NCBI RefSeq assembly: GCF_900129345.1
Contig: NZ_FQVK01000008.1
Coordinates: forward strand, 62,001 to 126,000
DNA length: 64,000 bases
Direction of reading: 5' to 3'
From: Ruegeria intermedia
GTDB lineage: Bacteria; Pseudomonadota; Alphaproteobacteria; Rhodobacterales; Rhodobacteraceae
The translations under genes were made by a program, and so were the position numbers. Below, one piece after another: positions 1 through 8,593 of the stretch. The notes beneath the pieces were generated by a model. The model was not told where the DNA came from. It saw only the letters and a list, made by a program, of their open reading frames with translations, and searched no databases. The first letter of the stretch is position 1, and the number at the start of each line of letters is the position of its first letter.

Positions 1-1
1 C

Positions 2-97
2 GACCTGTCGCTGCGATCGGCCGGGCAGACCGCGCCGGCCATGGCGCTGGTCGAACGGGCGATGATCCGCATCGCCATGCTGGCCCGGTCACGCTGA
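2..97 (+). CDS. C-terminal end of an unidentified protein (clipped)
   Basis: One forward frame stays open from base 2 to a TGA at 95-97 and codes for 31 residues ending in a helix-like, Met/Ala/Arg-rich tail (VERAMIRIAMLARSR). Of the other two forward frames, one stops at 63 and the other just past 97, so this is the most likely gene end, but 31 residues are too few to name a family. A short GCGTC-GGGCTT-GACGC stem lies just after it at 107-122. Confidence 0.4.
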   Translation, partial: DLSLRSAGQTAPAMALVERAMIRIAMLARSR

Positions 98-170
98 CGT
101 GACGGGGCGTCGGGCTTGACGCACCGCCCCGCGCCACCAACCTGTAGGTCAGCCAAGACAGGAGCACGGC

Positions 171-767
171 ATGTACAAACTTTATGGACGCGTCCACAGC
201 CGCGCTTCGCGGGTGATCTGGCTGCTCGAGGAATTGGGCCAGCCCTATGACCTGATCCCGGCGGGGCCGCATGACCCGCAGGTTCTGGCCCTGCATGAAT
301 CCGGCAAGGTGCCGATCTTGCAGGTCGGCGATGCGGTGATTTCGGACAGCGTGGCGATCATGACCTACCTGGCCGACAAGCACGGCGCCTTCACCCATCC
401 GGCCGGAACCCTGGAACGGGCTGAGCAGGATTCGCTGGTCAACGCCATGCTGGAAGAATTCGATGCGCCGCTGTGGCTGGCCACCCGGCACGCATTCATC
501 CTGCCGCAGGACAAACGTGTTCCGCAGGTGGTCGAGGTCGCGAAATGGGAGTTCGACCACAGCTTCCAGCGCATGGGCCGCCGCTTCAAGGGCCCGTTCC
601 TGCAAGGCGACAAGATGACGATCGCCGACATCCTGTGCGTTCATTGCATGAGCTGGGCCAAAACCGCCGATTTTCCGATGAATTCGGATGTGCTGAAAGC
701 CTATGGCAAGGACCTGCGCGCGCGGCCGGCCTATCAGAGGCTGGGCGAATTGGCCAAAACCGCCTGA
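171..767 (+). CDS. Glutathione S-transferase family protein
   Basis: A cytosolic GST-fold protein of 198 residues, the usual size for the family. The N-terminal thioredoxin-like half (about 1-78) opens MYKLYGRVHSRASRV, has the SGKVPIL loop with the cis-proline that holds glutathione, then DSVAIMTYLADKH, the gamma-glutamyl-binding turn. The remainder is the all-helical substrate domain. The ATG is preceded by AGGAG at 160-164, six bases away. Its 3' end overlaps the convergent flavoprotein gene by 34 bases. The substrate cannot be read from sequence; conjugation or peroxide/isomerase activity are all possible in this superfamily. Confidence 0.9.
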   Translation: MYKLYGRVHSRASRVIWLLEELGQPYDLIPAGPHDPQVLALHESGKVPILQVGDAVISDSVAIMTYLADKHGAFTHPAGTLERAEQDSLVNAMLEEFDAPLWLATRHAFILPQDKRVPQVVEVAKWEFDHSFQRMGRRFKGPFLQGDKMTIADILCVHCMSWAKTADFPMNSDVLKAYGKDLRARPAYQRLGELAKTA

Positions 768-1942
768 GCACTCAGCCAGTCGGCCGCCGATCGCCCCGCC
801 CATCGCCCGGTGGCGAAACAACCCGTCAGAAGGTAGCCGCCGGTCGGGGCCTCCCAATCCAGCATCTCGCCGGCGCAGAATACGCCCGGCAGCGCCTTCA
901 GCATCAGCCCGTCGGTCAGCCCGCTGCGCATGACGCCGCCCGCGGTCGAGATCGCCTCGTCCATCGGGCGCAGGCCCGCATGGCGCACCGGAAGCGCTTT
1001 CAGCAGCCCGACCCAGTCGGCGCGGGTCACGGCGCAGCCCTTGGTCATTTCGTGGAACAGCGCCACTTTCTGCGGTGGCAGGCGCAGGCCGTTTTTCAGC
1101 CACCGGCTGAGCGTGGTTTTCGCGCTGGTGGCGGCAAGGCGGCGGCGCAGACCCTCGTGCGACAGGTCCGGCACCAGATCCACATGTAACGGCAGACCCG
1201 CGCGCAGGGCCGGGGTCAGCGGGTACAGCCCGCCCCCTTCAAGCCCTTTTTCCGAGATCACCGCCTCGCCCCGGCTGACGCGATCGCCCGCAACCCACCG
1301 CACCGATTTGAGCGCCCGGCCAAAATGCGGCGTCATATGCGGGCTCCAACCCATTGCCAGCGCGGCATTCGATGGCGCGAACGGGGCCAACGGCACCCCC
1401 TTTTCCGCCAGCACCGGCGCCCAGACCCCGTCCGAGCCCAGCCGCGCCCAACTGGCGCCGCCCAGCGCCAGCACCGTCGCCCCGGCCGCGACCCGTTGCC
1501 CGCCGTCGGGCGTGTCGAACAGGGCCGCCGCGCCGTCCCAGCCCAGCCAGCGCCAGCGGGTGCGGATCGCAACCCTCATCCCGTCCAGCCGCTCCAGCCA
1601 GGCCCGCAACAGCGGCGAGGCCTTCTTGGCGCGCGGAAACACCCGCCCGGTCGAGCCGGTGAACAGCTCCTGCCCCAGACCGCGCGCCCAGTCCTGCACC
1701 ATTCCGGCATCGCAATCGGCAAGGATCGGGCGCAGCCAGTCGGCCGCCTGCCCATAGGCCGGCAGCAGGGTCTCGAACGGTTCGTCCTTGGTCAGGTTCA
1801 GGCCCGACTTGCCCGCCATCAGGAACTTGCGCGCGACCGAGGGCTTGGCCTCGGCCACCAGAACCGCATGCCCCGCCCGTGCCAGTTCCTCGGCTGCCAT
1901 CAACCCGGCCGGGCCCGCCCCGATCACCACTGCCTGCGCCAT
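734..1942 (-). CDS. NAD(P)/FAD-dependent oxidoreductase of the HI0933 / TIGR03862 type
   Basis: A 402-residue flavoprotein. It begins with a Rossmann nucleotide-binding turn (VVIGAGPAGLMAAEE, about residues 5-19). Near residues 40-56 it has KFLMAGKSGLNLTKDE, where HI0933 relatives carry a GGGRCN motif; this variant marks the TIGR03862 branch. The C-terminus has the family motif FCAGEMLDWEAPTGGYLL, closing the FAD site. The start is the ATG at 1942 with AGAGGAAAG upstream; the frame stays open further upstream but that part is not protein-like. The true substrate of the family is unknown. It is divergent from the HNH-like gene with a 48-base gap, and its end runs 34 bases into the GST gene. 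Confidence 0.87.
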   Translation of the reverse strand: MAQAVVIGAGPAGLMAAEELARAGHAVLVAEAKPSVARKFLMAGKSGLNLTKDEPFETLLPAYGQAADWLRPILADCDAGMVQDWARGLGQELFTGSTGRVFPRAKKASPLLRAWLERLDGMRVAIRTRWRWLGWDGAAALFDTPDGGQRVAAGATVLALGGASWARLGSDGVWAPVLAEKGVPLAPFAPSNAALAMGWSPHMTPHFGRALKSVRWVAGDRVSRGEAVISEKGLEGGGLYPLTPALRAGLPLHVDLVPDLSHEGLRRRLAATSAKTTLSRWLKNGLRLPPQKVALFHEMTKGCAVTRADWVGLLKALPVRHAGLRPMDEAISTAGGVMRSGLTDGLMLKALPGVFCAGEMLDWEAPTGGYLLTGCFATGRWAGRSAADWLSAQAVLANSPSL

Positions 1943-1990
1943 ATCTTTCCTCTTGCCCCGGGCCGGTCCCGGGATAACTCTAGCCTCGCC

Positions 1991-2287
1991 ATGACCGAGG
2001 ACTGCCCCATCTGCCCGCTCTGCGACCGCCCAATCCCCGACGGGACCGGCAGCCTGCACCATCTGATCCCAAAACTCAAAGGGGGCAAGGGCGGCCCCAC
2101 GGTTCTGCTGCACGGAATCTGCCACAAGGAGATCCACGCCACCCTGACCGAGGCCGAACTGGCCCGCAGCTACAACTCGGTCGCGGCGCTGCGTACCCAC
2201 CCCCGGCTGTCGCGGTTTCTGGACTGGGTGCGCAAACGCCCGCCCGGTTTCCAGTCGAAAGTGCCCGGAAAGCGCCGCAGCCGCTGA
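1991..2287 (+). CDS. Small HNH-nuclease-like protein
   Basis: A 98-residue protein with an HNH/zinc-finger layout: CPLC at about 7-10, a HHLIPKLKGG core near residue 23 (the first H of the HNH fold), then HGICHKEIHATLT near residue 41, giving the second Cys/His pair. The rest is a basic tail. This arrangement is typical of stand-alone HNH proteins of unknown role in alphaproteobacteria. It could be a DNA-binding or nicking protein, but a strict H-N-H triad is not obvious, so activity is unproven. It stands alone, and its stop abuts the convergent VOC gene directly (2287/2288). Confidence 0.7.
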   Translation: MTEDCPICPLCDRPIPDGTGSLHHLIPKLKGGKGGPTVLLHGICHKEIHATLTEAELARSYNSVAALRTHPRLSRFLDWVRKRPPGFQSKVPGKRRSR

Positions 2288-3022
2288 TCAGGCGGGCACG
2301 AACACCGTGCCATGCGCGGCACGGACGGGTTCGGTCAGCCCTTCGATGCCGATCCCGCGCAGGTCGGGCGTGGGCACGATGGCGGCACCGGGGATGTGCT
2401 GAAACTCCAGCGTGGTATAGGGCCGTCGCCACAGCCATTCGCGATTGCCGACGGCCCAGAGGTCGGGGCTGGGCGGACGCTCCTGCGTGAAGGCATAGAA
2501 ATGCAGGTCGAACCCGTGCGGGGCCACGTCCTGTATCGACAGAAGCCGCATCCCAAGGCTGCGACAGATCGCATCCTCGGCCTGTATGTCGCCGCTGCGC
2601 AGGGTGATCTGGCCCAGGCAGGCCCGGTCGAACGGCGCCTGCACGGGATCGGCATTGGGGCGGTTGCATTCGAAGTCATGTTGCAGCAGTTCGATCGCAA
2701 ATCCCTCGGGGTCGGTCAGGTGGCACATATAGCCGATGTCCAGAAACTGCGCCGGCTGGCTGACCTTGACCCCCCTTTGCCGCAGCCCGTCCGCCGCCCG
2801 GTCCACGTCGGGCAGGGTGATGCCGATCTTACAATACCGCTGCCCACGATCCGCGACATACCCGCCGCCGCCGGGCTGCAACAGGATTTCCGCGCCCCGA
2901 CCGGGATAGCCGACCCGCCAGTTCGCCCCGTCTCGGCGCGACGCCATGCCCAGCGCGTGGCGGTAGAACTCCGCCAGCCCGGCCGGGTCCGCCACGCGCA
3001 GATGCAGGGCGGCCAGTCTCAT
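2288..3022 (-). CDS. VOC (glyoxalase/bleomycin-resistance fold) family protein
   Basis: A 244-residue protein with two VOC modules. The first (about 1-115) has LHLRVADPAGLAEFYRHALGM and ends in HLTDPEGFAIELLQHD, where His and Glu are typical metal ligands. The second (about 130-240) is more diverged and ends TTLEFQHIPGA. Two-module VOC proteins include glyoxalase I, extradiol dioxygenases and epimerases; which applies is not evident. The ATG at 3022 overlaps the stop of the upstream crotonase-fold gene as ATGA, which fixes this start over a GTG two codons earlier and makes it the last gene of a coupled three-gene operon. Confidence 0.85.
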   Translation of the reverse strand: MRLAALHLRVADPAGLAEFYRHALGMASRRDGANWRVGYPGRGAEILLQPGGGGYVADRGQRYCKIGITLPDVDRAADGLRQRGVKVSQPAQFLDIGYMCHLTDPEGFAIELLQHDFECNRPNADPVQAPFDRACLGQITLRSGDIQAEDAICRSLGMRLLSIQDVAPHGFDLHFYAFTQERPPSPDLWAVGNREWLWRRPYTTLEFQHIPGAAIVPTPDLRGIGIEGLTEPVRAAHGTVFVPA

Positions 3023-3627
3023 GCGCACATCCCGGCGATTCCGCGGGCGACCTCGGGATCGGCCGCCAGGCTGTCGGACACCAGCTCGTGCGCGGTTTGC
3101 AGCAGCATGTCAGGGGCCACCACCCGATCGACCAGGCCAAAGGCCAGGGCCTCGTCGGCCGTTACCTTCTGCCCGGCCATCAGGATCAGCTTGGTCCGTG
3201 CCGGCCCGATCAGCGCCTTCATGCGCCGCACGTCCGACGGTTGCGGCAGAAACCCCAACCGCATCACCGGATAGAAGATCTTGGCCCCCGGTACCGCAAT
3301 GCGCAGGTCACAGGCCAGCGCCATGCCGTTGGCCCCGCCCGCCATCGTGCCGTTTAGCGCGGCGACGGTCAGGCAGGGCAGCGCGGCGATGGCGCCCGAC
3401 AGACGTTCCCACAGGTCCGAGGTGGCCAGACCCGCCCGTGCCTCGTCCAGATCGGCACCGGCGCTGAAGACCTTGCCGGCGCCGGTCAGGATCAAGGCCC
3501 GCGCCTCGGTCGCCGCCTGGGCGATATCGACCAGTTCGGCCAGCATCGCCCCGGTCAGCGCATTGGCCTTGCCGGGATTGTTCAGCACCACGGTCCACAG
3601 ACCGTTTTCCCTGGTCAGGTCGATCAC
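3019..3627 (-). CDS. Enoyl-CoA hydratase/isomerase (crotonase) family protein lacking the usual catalytic glutamates
   Basis: A 202-residue crotonase-fold protein, short for the family (about 260). The oxyanion-hole segment LTGAGKVFSAGADLDEAR and the ALNGTMAGGANGMALACD segment are clear. Where classical hydratases have Glu in GGGCE, this protein reads GGANG, and where the second Glu sits (QPEILLG in rat crotonase) it reads YPVMRLG. Simple hydration of enoyl-CoA is therefore doubtful; isomerase, thioesterase-like or decarboxylase-like chemistry is possible. It starts with GTG at 3627, overlapping the SDR stop as GTGA, and its own stop overlaps the VOC start as ATGA. Confidence 0.85.
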   Translation of the reverse strand: MIDLTRENGLWTVVLNNPGKANALTGAMLAELVDIAQAATEARALILTGAGKVFSAGADLDEARAGLATSDLWERLSGAIAALPCLTVAALNGTMAGGANGMALACDLRIAVPGAKIFYPVMRLGFLPQPSDVRRMKALIGPARTKLILMAGQKVTADEALAFGLVDRVVAPDMLLQTAHELVSDSLAADPEVARGIAGMCA

Positions 3628-4373
3628 GTCAGGCCGACCCTTCCGCGGATGTCCTCGCGGCGCAGCGAGATCTCGGTGCCCAGAAATTCGTCGGCATCCG
3701 CCGAGCACATCCACAACAGCGCGCGGGCCGGCCAATCGGCGGGGATATGGTCTTCCCATTCAAGCTGGCTGACCGGGTTGATGCCGCTGGCCTTGATCGC
3801 CCGCTGCATGTCGGTGGCCACCGTGCCCGGCGACAGGCCCATCGCGCGGATGCCGTGATGGGACTCTTCCAGGTGCAGACACTCGGTCAGCATCTTCGCG
3901 CCCGCCTTCGAGGCGCAATAATGGCTCCAGGCCTCGACCGGGTTGGACGCGGCGCCCGACGAGACCGTCAGCACGGTTCCGCCGCCCGCGGCCCGCATCA
4001 CCGGCAGCACCGCGCGCATGCCGTGGAACACACCTTTGAGATTGATGTCGATGGCGCGGCCCCAATCCGCCGGATCAGCCTGGACCAGATGCGAAATCGG
4101 GTCGATCACCCCGGCATTGCCGATCAGCACGTCCACCCCGCCAAAGCGGTCGACGCAGGCGGCGACGGCCTGTTCGACCTGCGCGAAGTCGCTGACATCG
4201 CAGGCGATCGCCATTGCCTGTGCCCCCAACTCGGCGGCCAGCGCGTCGATCTGCGCGCGGCTGCGCGCCACCAGCGCGACATTGGCCCCGGCCGCGGCAA
4301 AAACGCGCCCCGCCTCGGCCCCGATGCCGCGGCTGGCCCCGGTGATCAGCACCGTTTTTCCTTGCATGGACAT
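3624..4373 (-). CDS. Short-chain dehydrogenase/reductase (SDR)
   Basis: A 249-residue classical SDR. It has the cofactor motif TGASRGIG near residue 10, GNAGV near 85, and the catalytic Ser plus YCASK (Tyr-x-x-x-Lys) near 150. VARSRAQ after the second strand favours NADP(H). The start is ATG 4373, preceded by a purine-rich AAGGATT; an upstream extension in frame is not conserved-looking. It is the first gene of the coupled SDR / crotonase-fold / VOC operon. That combination suggests oxidation of a hydroxyacyl or keto substrate, but the substrate is unknown. Confidence 0.88.
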   Translation of the reverse strand: MSMQGKTVLITGASRGIGAEAGRVFAAAGANVALVARSRAQIDALAAELGAQAMAIACDVSDFAQVEQAVAACVDRFGGVDVLIGNAGVIDPISHLVQADPADWGRAIDINLKGVFHGMRAVLPVMRAAGGGTVLTVSSGAASNPVEAWSHYCASKAGAKMLTECLHLEESHHGIRAMGLSPGTVATDMQRAIKASGINPVSQLEWEDHIPADWPARALLWMCSADADEFLGTEISLRREDIRGRVGLT

Positions 4374-4507
4374 CCCGTAATCCTTTCGGCTTGCACTCCG
4401 TTCAAGACCTATCGCGCAAACGGGGAAATGGTCCACCCCTTGCCCCCTTGACGGCGTGCGCCATTGCCACGACGATGCGCGCGAATTTCAACACGAAGGG
4501 TTCCCTT

Positions 4508-6031
4508 ATGTCCGTTTTCCTTCGCCGCACCGGCGGCGCCGTCCTGACCTATGTGATCGCGACACAAGGCGCGCTGGCAGACCTGACCGCCAGCGACGTC
4601 TGGTCCGACTGGCAGTCCTACATGGGCAGCATGGGCTATGCCGTCACCGGCGATCAGAGCACCTCGGGCAACGTCACCAGCATCACGAACATGACGCTGA
4701 AGATGGAGCTGCCGGACGAGGATGGCACGTTCGACATGGTCATCCCGGAAATGACCCTGACCGAGAATGGCGACGGCACCGTCACCATCGGCCTGCCGGA
4801 GAGCTTTCCCATGACCATCTCGGGCCAGGCCGAGGGCGAGGCATTCTCTGCCGCGCTTCTTTACACCCATGACGGTCTGAACATGGTCGTGTCCGGCACC
4901 CCCGAAGACATGACCTATGACTACACGGCCCAGAGCCTGGGCCTGGCGCTGGGCGACGTCACCGTCGACGGCGAGACCATGCCCGAAGACAGCCTTGACC
5001 TGGGCCTGCGCCTGGCGGATCTGGCCGGCACGTCGCGCATGGTAATCGGCGAGGGGCGGACGGTCGATCAGACCTTCACCGCCGCCGATCTGACCTATGA
5101 GGTGAATTTCAACGAACCCGAAACCGGCGAAAAAGGCCGGATCAATGGCAAGCTCGAGCAACTGGCCTTCGAGGGCCGGAACGTAATCCCGGCCGGGTTC
5201 GGCCTGGCGGATGTCCAGGCCGCCTATGAGGCCGGATTCGCCTTTGACGGAGCCTTCACCTATGCGGCGGGCCAGACCAGCATCGAAGGCACCAGCGAAG
5301 GCGAAGCGTTTTCGATGGCCAGCAGCTCGGATGGCGGCCGTTTCGCGGCCAGCGTCGATGCACAGCGTCTGGCCTATGACGTCGAACAGAAGAACGCCAA
5401 GCTGTCGGTCACCTCTGCCGACGTACCGTTTCCCATCGAACTTGCGATGGCCAAGGCGGGCCTGAAACTTGAGGTTCCCATTCAGGACAGCGGCGAGGTC
5501 GAACCCTTTGCCCTGGCCCTGAACCTGACCGATTTCACCATGTCGGACATTCTGTGGAGCATGTTCGACCCGGCCGGCGCCCTGCCGCGAGATCCGGCGA
5601 CCATCGCGCTGGACACCACCGGCACGGCCAAGGTCCTGCTGAATATCTTCGATCCGGCCGCCGCCGAAGCGATGGAGACGGGAGACGCCGTTCCGGCCGA
5701 GTTGCACTCGCTGAAGATCAACGAGCTTCTGGTTTCGCTGGTGGGCGCCAAGCTGACCGGTGACGGCGATTTCACCTTCGACAATTCCAACGCCGAACAG
5801 ACCGGCGGCGTGCCGATCCCGGCCGGGGTGGTCAACCTGCAGCTTGTGGGCGCAAACGCCCTGATCGACAAGCTGATCGGAATGGGCCTGATGTCGGACA
5901 ACGACGCCATGGGCGCCCGCATGATGATGGGCATGATGGCGGTTCCGGGCGAGGCGCCGGACACGCTCAAATCGACCATCGAATTCAAGGAAGACGGGCA
6001 GATCCTGGCGAATGGGCAGCGGATCAAGTGA
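4508..6031 (+). CDS. Exported DUF2125 family protein
   Basis: A 507-residue secreted protein. A signal peptide is visible (MSVFLRRTGGAVLTYVIATQ, cleavage likely after GALA). The mature part is acidic and strand-rich, with repeating short beta segments such as MTLTENGDGTVTIGLPES, and a DUF2125-like C-terminus (LQLVGANALIDKLIGMGLM). Function is unknown; relatives are periplasmic or surface proteins of roseobacters. The chosen ATG at 4508 directly precedes the signal peptide; an in-frame start 39 codons upstream would bury it. A GC-rich hairpin follows at 6058-6077. Confidence 0.8.
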   Translation: MSVFLRRTGGAVLTYVIATQGALADLTASDVWSDWQSYMGSMGYAVTGDQSTSGNVTSITNMTLKMELPDEDGTFDMVIPEMTLTENGDGTVTIGLPESFPMTISGQAEGEAFSAALLYTHDGLNMVVSGTPEDMTYDYTAQSLGLALGDVTVDGETMPEDSLDLGLRLADLAGTSRMVIGEGRTVDQTFTAADLTYEVNFNEPETGEKGRINGKLEQLAFEGRNVIPAGFGLADVQAAYEAGFAFDGAFTYAAGQTSIEGTSEGEAFSMASSSDGGRFAASVDAQRLAYDVEQKNAKLSVTSADVPFPIELAMAKAGLKLEVPIQDSGEVEPFALALNLTDFTMSDILWSMFDPAGALPRDPATIALDTTGTAKVLLNIFDPAAAEAMETGDAVPAELHSLKINELLVSLVGAKLTGDGDFTFDNSNAEQTGGVPIPAGVVNLQLVGANALIDKLIGMGLMSDNDAMGARMMMGMMAVPGEAPDTLKSTIEFKEDGQILANGQRIK

Positions 6032-6056
6032 TCCTGACCTGAAAGCAGACCAGACA

Positions 6057-6083
6057 GGGGCGCGGAAATCCGCGCCCTTCGTC
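6057..6083 (+). terminator. Hairpin after the DUF2125 gene
   Basis: A perfect 8-bp stem GGGCGCGG / CCGCGCCC (6058-6065 with 6070-6077) and a 4-base loop, followed by TTCGTCTGT. An outer AGAC...GTCT pair can extend it. It lies 26 bases after the stop. The T-run is weak, so termination is probable rather than certain. Confidence 0.55.
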
Positions 6084-6091
6084 TGTCGGGC

Positions 6092-6110
6092 ACCGCAAAT
6101 CACTTGCGGT
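6092..6110 (-). terminator. Hairpin at the end of the ATP-grasp-like gene
   Basis: A perfect 7-bp inverted repeat ACCGCAA / TTGCGGT with a 5-base loop, touching the stop codon of the minus-strand gene that ends at 6110. No T-run follows. With the previous hairpin it separates two convergent genes. Confidence 0.4.
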
Positions 6111-7036
6111 CAGCCGGACAGGCGAAGTTCGTGCATCAGAGCCCGCGCCATGCGTCGGGTGGCTTTCCTGCCGTCGAAGAAAGCAGGATTGGGCAGTTCG
6201 GCCGCTATGGGCTTCATGTAGAACCGATAGAAGCCTTCGTAGAGTTTGAAATTCGTCTCACACAGCAGCAAGCGGCCGGTCTTGGCGCAGGGCAGAATGT
6301 CGTGCGCATAAAACCCCACACCCAACACGTCTTTTACGCCTCGGGCGATGGCCTGAATCTGATCGGCGTTCGGCCTGACCAGTTGTGTGTGGAAATGGTT
6401 CAGAAGCCTAGCGTCTACCGGCGTTCCTCGGGTCCGGACGTTCGGCTCTTTTCCTGCTCGGACCCATGAAAACAGAACCTGCTCACCCACCGCTTGGGCG
6501 CGGATGCAGACATGCCACAACTCGCCCTCGTATTCATGCCGGCAATCTACATATTCGGTATTGTACCGCCCCGGATCCAGTTCAGCCGCATCCCCGACAA
6601 GCTGGACCGGGACATGCGCGTTTGAGACCTCGTTGGAAAAAGCGGTTTCGAACGAACTTCCGGTTTCGATGAGCCGCGGCATGGGCACACCGGCTGCGGT
6701 CAGAACCTTGTTCTGGCGGACCTTGTGGCCCACGATGCGCCCCTGTTCCACCGAGTGCAGGATCTTGTGGCCAAGAGCGGCAAGCTCTGTCTCTCGGTCA
6801 CGCAGCCAGTCCACCTTGTGGTTCTGCACCACGAACAATTCGTTGTAGTGCAGAAGGACATAGCTTTGCGGTTCACCCGCCGGGCCGCGTGCCATCAACT
6901 CGGCGAATGGCAGAACCTCGGAGGAAACGCCAAGCTTCCCAAGCACCCGGGTCAGGCGGGTGATGATATTGCGGGAACCCTTGCCTTTGGCCAGAACGCC
7001 CGGCTCGTCAAACTCAACGACATAAAATCGCGCCAA
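6110..7036 (-). CDS. ATP-grasp-like protein of unknown substrate
   Basis: A 308-residue protein with features of the RimK/glutathione-synthetase ATP-grasp fold. A central KVRQNKVLTAAGVPMPRLI (about 101-119) matches the segment where such enzymes recognise the nucleotide, and there are later strand-Glu segments (YNTEYVDCRHEYEGELWHV). The C-terminal LLLCETNFKLYEGFYRFY is in the place of the metal-binding E-x-N motif (E, then N two residues on). These enzymes join a carboxylate to an amine or thiol. No partner gene lies next to it. The only credible start is TTG at 7036 behind GGGGCGGAG. Recognition rests on motifs only. Confidence 0.6.
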   Translation of the reverse strand: MARFYVVEFDEPGVLAKGKGSRNIITRLTRVLGKLGVSSEVLPFAELMARGPAGEPQSYVLLHYNELFVVQNHKVDWLRDRETELAALGHKILHSVEQGRIVGHKVRQNKVLTAAGVPMPRLIETGSSFETAFSNEVSNAHVPVQLVGDAAELDPGRYNTEYVDCRHEYEGELWHVCIRAQAVGEQVLFSWVRAGKEPNVRTRGTPVDARLLNHFHTQLVRPNADQIQAIARGVKDVLGVGFYAHDILPCAKTGRLLLCETNFKLYEGFYRFYMKPIAAELPNPAFFDGRKATRRMARALMHELRLSG

Positions 7037-7246
7037 ACTCCGCCCCTCGATCTCAATCCGCCGGGCCTGTGCCCGGGTTCTGTCAGGATTTTAGCCTGCT
7101 CCATATTCCGATCCCAGCAGTATCCCGTTCGGCATGCGCAATTTTTTCGGCCGTATCACCATCGCGTGCGGCTCATCGGATCAAGCCTTGGGTCTTGCGG
7201 GGCCGAGTATCGAAGGCTAGGTCCAATGCAAGCAGTTGGAGGCAAC

Positions 7247-8593
7247 ATGACCCGAACATTGGAAGAAATCTGCGATCAGATGCTGGAGCACGCCCGCGCG
7301 GCCGGGGCCGACGCAGTGGACACGATCGTCGTTGATGGCGCTTCGGTTTCGGTCGAGGTGCGCGGCGGCAAGCTGGAACATGCCGAGCGCGCCGAAAGCA
7401 TCGATGTCGGGTTGCGGGTCTTTCTGGGCCGGCGTCAGGCCATCGTGTCCGGGTCGGACAGCCGCCCCGAAGCACTGCAGGCCATGGCCGAGCGCGCCGT
7501 GGCCATGGCCCGCGAGGCCCCCGAGGACCCTTTTGCCGGGCTGGCCGATCCCGACCAACTGGCGCGGGACTGGGACGGCGACGCACTGGAACTGTTCGAT
7601 CCGTCGCCCGCGCCTTCGGCCGACGCGCTGATGCAGGACGCGCTGGCCGCCGAGGCCGCCGCCCTGGCCGTTCCGGGCGTGACGCAGGTGTCGGATGCGG
7701 CCGCCGCCTACGGGACGCATCGTGTGCATCTGTCGGCCACCAACGGATTCTCGGGCGGCTATGCCCGCAGCACCCGGTCGGTGTCCTGCGTGGCGATCTC
7801 GGGCGAGGGCACCGGAATGGAGCGCGACTATGACGGAGACAGCCGCACCTTCCAGACCGACCTGCGCAGCCCGGACGAGATCGGCCGGACAGCCGGTGAA
7901 CGCGCTGTCCAGCGGGTCGGCGCGCGCAAGCCGCAGACCGGCCAGTTCCCGGTTCTGTTCGACGAACGGATTTCATCCTCGCTGATCGGGCATCTTCTGG
8001 CGGCCAGCAGTGGCGCCGCGGTGGCGCGCGGCGCGTCGTGGTTGAAGGACAGCCTGGGCCAGCAGGTTCTGCCCGCACATCTGTCTCTGGTCGAGGATCC
8101 GCACCGCCCGCGCATTTCGGGATCGCGCCCCTTTGACGCCGAGGGGCTGCCGACCGCCCGCCGGGCAATCGTTGAAGACGGTGTTCTGACCGGCTGGACG
8201 CTGGACCTGTCCAGCGCGCGCAAGCTGGGCATGGCGCCCACCGGCAACGCCGCCCGCGGCGTGTCCGGCCCGCCCTCGCCCAGCAACTGGAACCTGAGCC
8301 TGACCCAGGGCACGGCGACGCGCGAGGACCTGTTGCGCGACATGGGCACCGGGCTGCTTGTAACCTCGATGATCGGATCCACGATCAACCCCAACACCGG
8401 CGATTATTCGCGCGGGGCGGCGGGGTTCTGGGTGGAAAGCGGCGAAATCGCCTATCCGGTGAACGAATGCACCATCGCCGGAAACCTGCGCGAGATGCTG
8501 ATGCGGATCATTCCGGCCAACGACGCGCGCCCCTATCTGTCGCGGGTGGTGCCCTCGCTGCTGATCGAAGGGATGACGCTTGCCGGAAACTGA
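7247..8593 (+). CDS. pmbA: TldD/PmbA family protease (PmbA/TldE-like)
   Basis: A 448-residue protein, full length for PmbA. Family marks include the N-terminal SVSVEVRGGKLEHAERAES, the middle SATNGFSGGYARS, and the C-terminal NPNTGDYSRGAAGFWVESGE with NECTIAGNL. PmbA works with TldD as a metal-dependent peptidase that unfolds and cleaves small peptides and helps mature microcin-type products and degrade CcdA in E. coli. PmbA itself lacks the zinc HExxxH of TldD, as here. The start ATG has GGAGG five bases upstream. It is the first gene of pmbA-cysQ-waaA-like-lpxK; the next gene overlaps it by 14 bases. Confidence 0.92.
   Translation: MTRTLEEICDQMLEHARAAGADAVDTIVVDGASVSVEVRGGKLEHAERAESIDVGLRVFLGRRQAIVSGSDSRPEALQAMAERAVAMAREAPEDPFAGLADPDQLARDWDGDALELFDPSPAPSADALMQDALAAEAAALAVPGVTQVSDAAAAYGTHRVHLSATNGFSGGYARSTRSVSCVAISGEGTGMERDYDGDSRTFQTDLRSPDEIGRTAGERAVQRVGARKPQTGQFPVLFDERISSSLIGHLLAASSGAAVARGASWLKDSLGQQVLPAHLSLVEDPHRPRISGSRPFDAEGLPTARRAIVEDGVLTGWTLDLSSARKLGMAPTGNAARGVSGPPSPSNWNLSLTQGTATREDLLRDMGTGLLVTSMIGSTINPNTGDYSRGAAGFWVESGEIAYPVNECTIAGNLREMLMRIIPANDARPYLSRVVPSLLIEGMTLAGN

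Noticed and set aside
4409..6103. Long open frame on the minus strand (about 560 codons)
   Set aside because: It is antisense to the DUF2125 gene, has no ribosome site or recognisable domain, and its composition is that of a reverse-frame shadow in GC-rich DNA.
7037..7246. Possible ncRNA in the 210-base divergent gap before pmbA
   Set aside because: One short CCGGG/CCCGG hairpin is present, but no T-run or known RNA family pattern.
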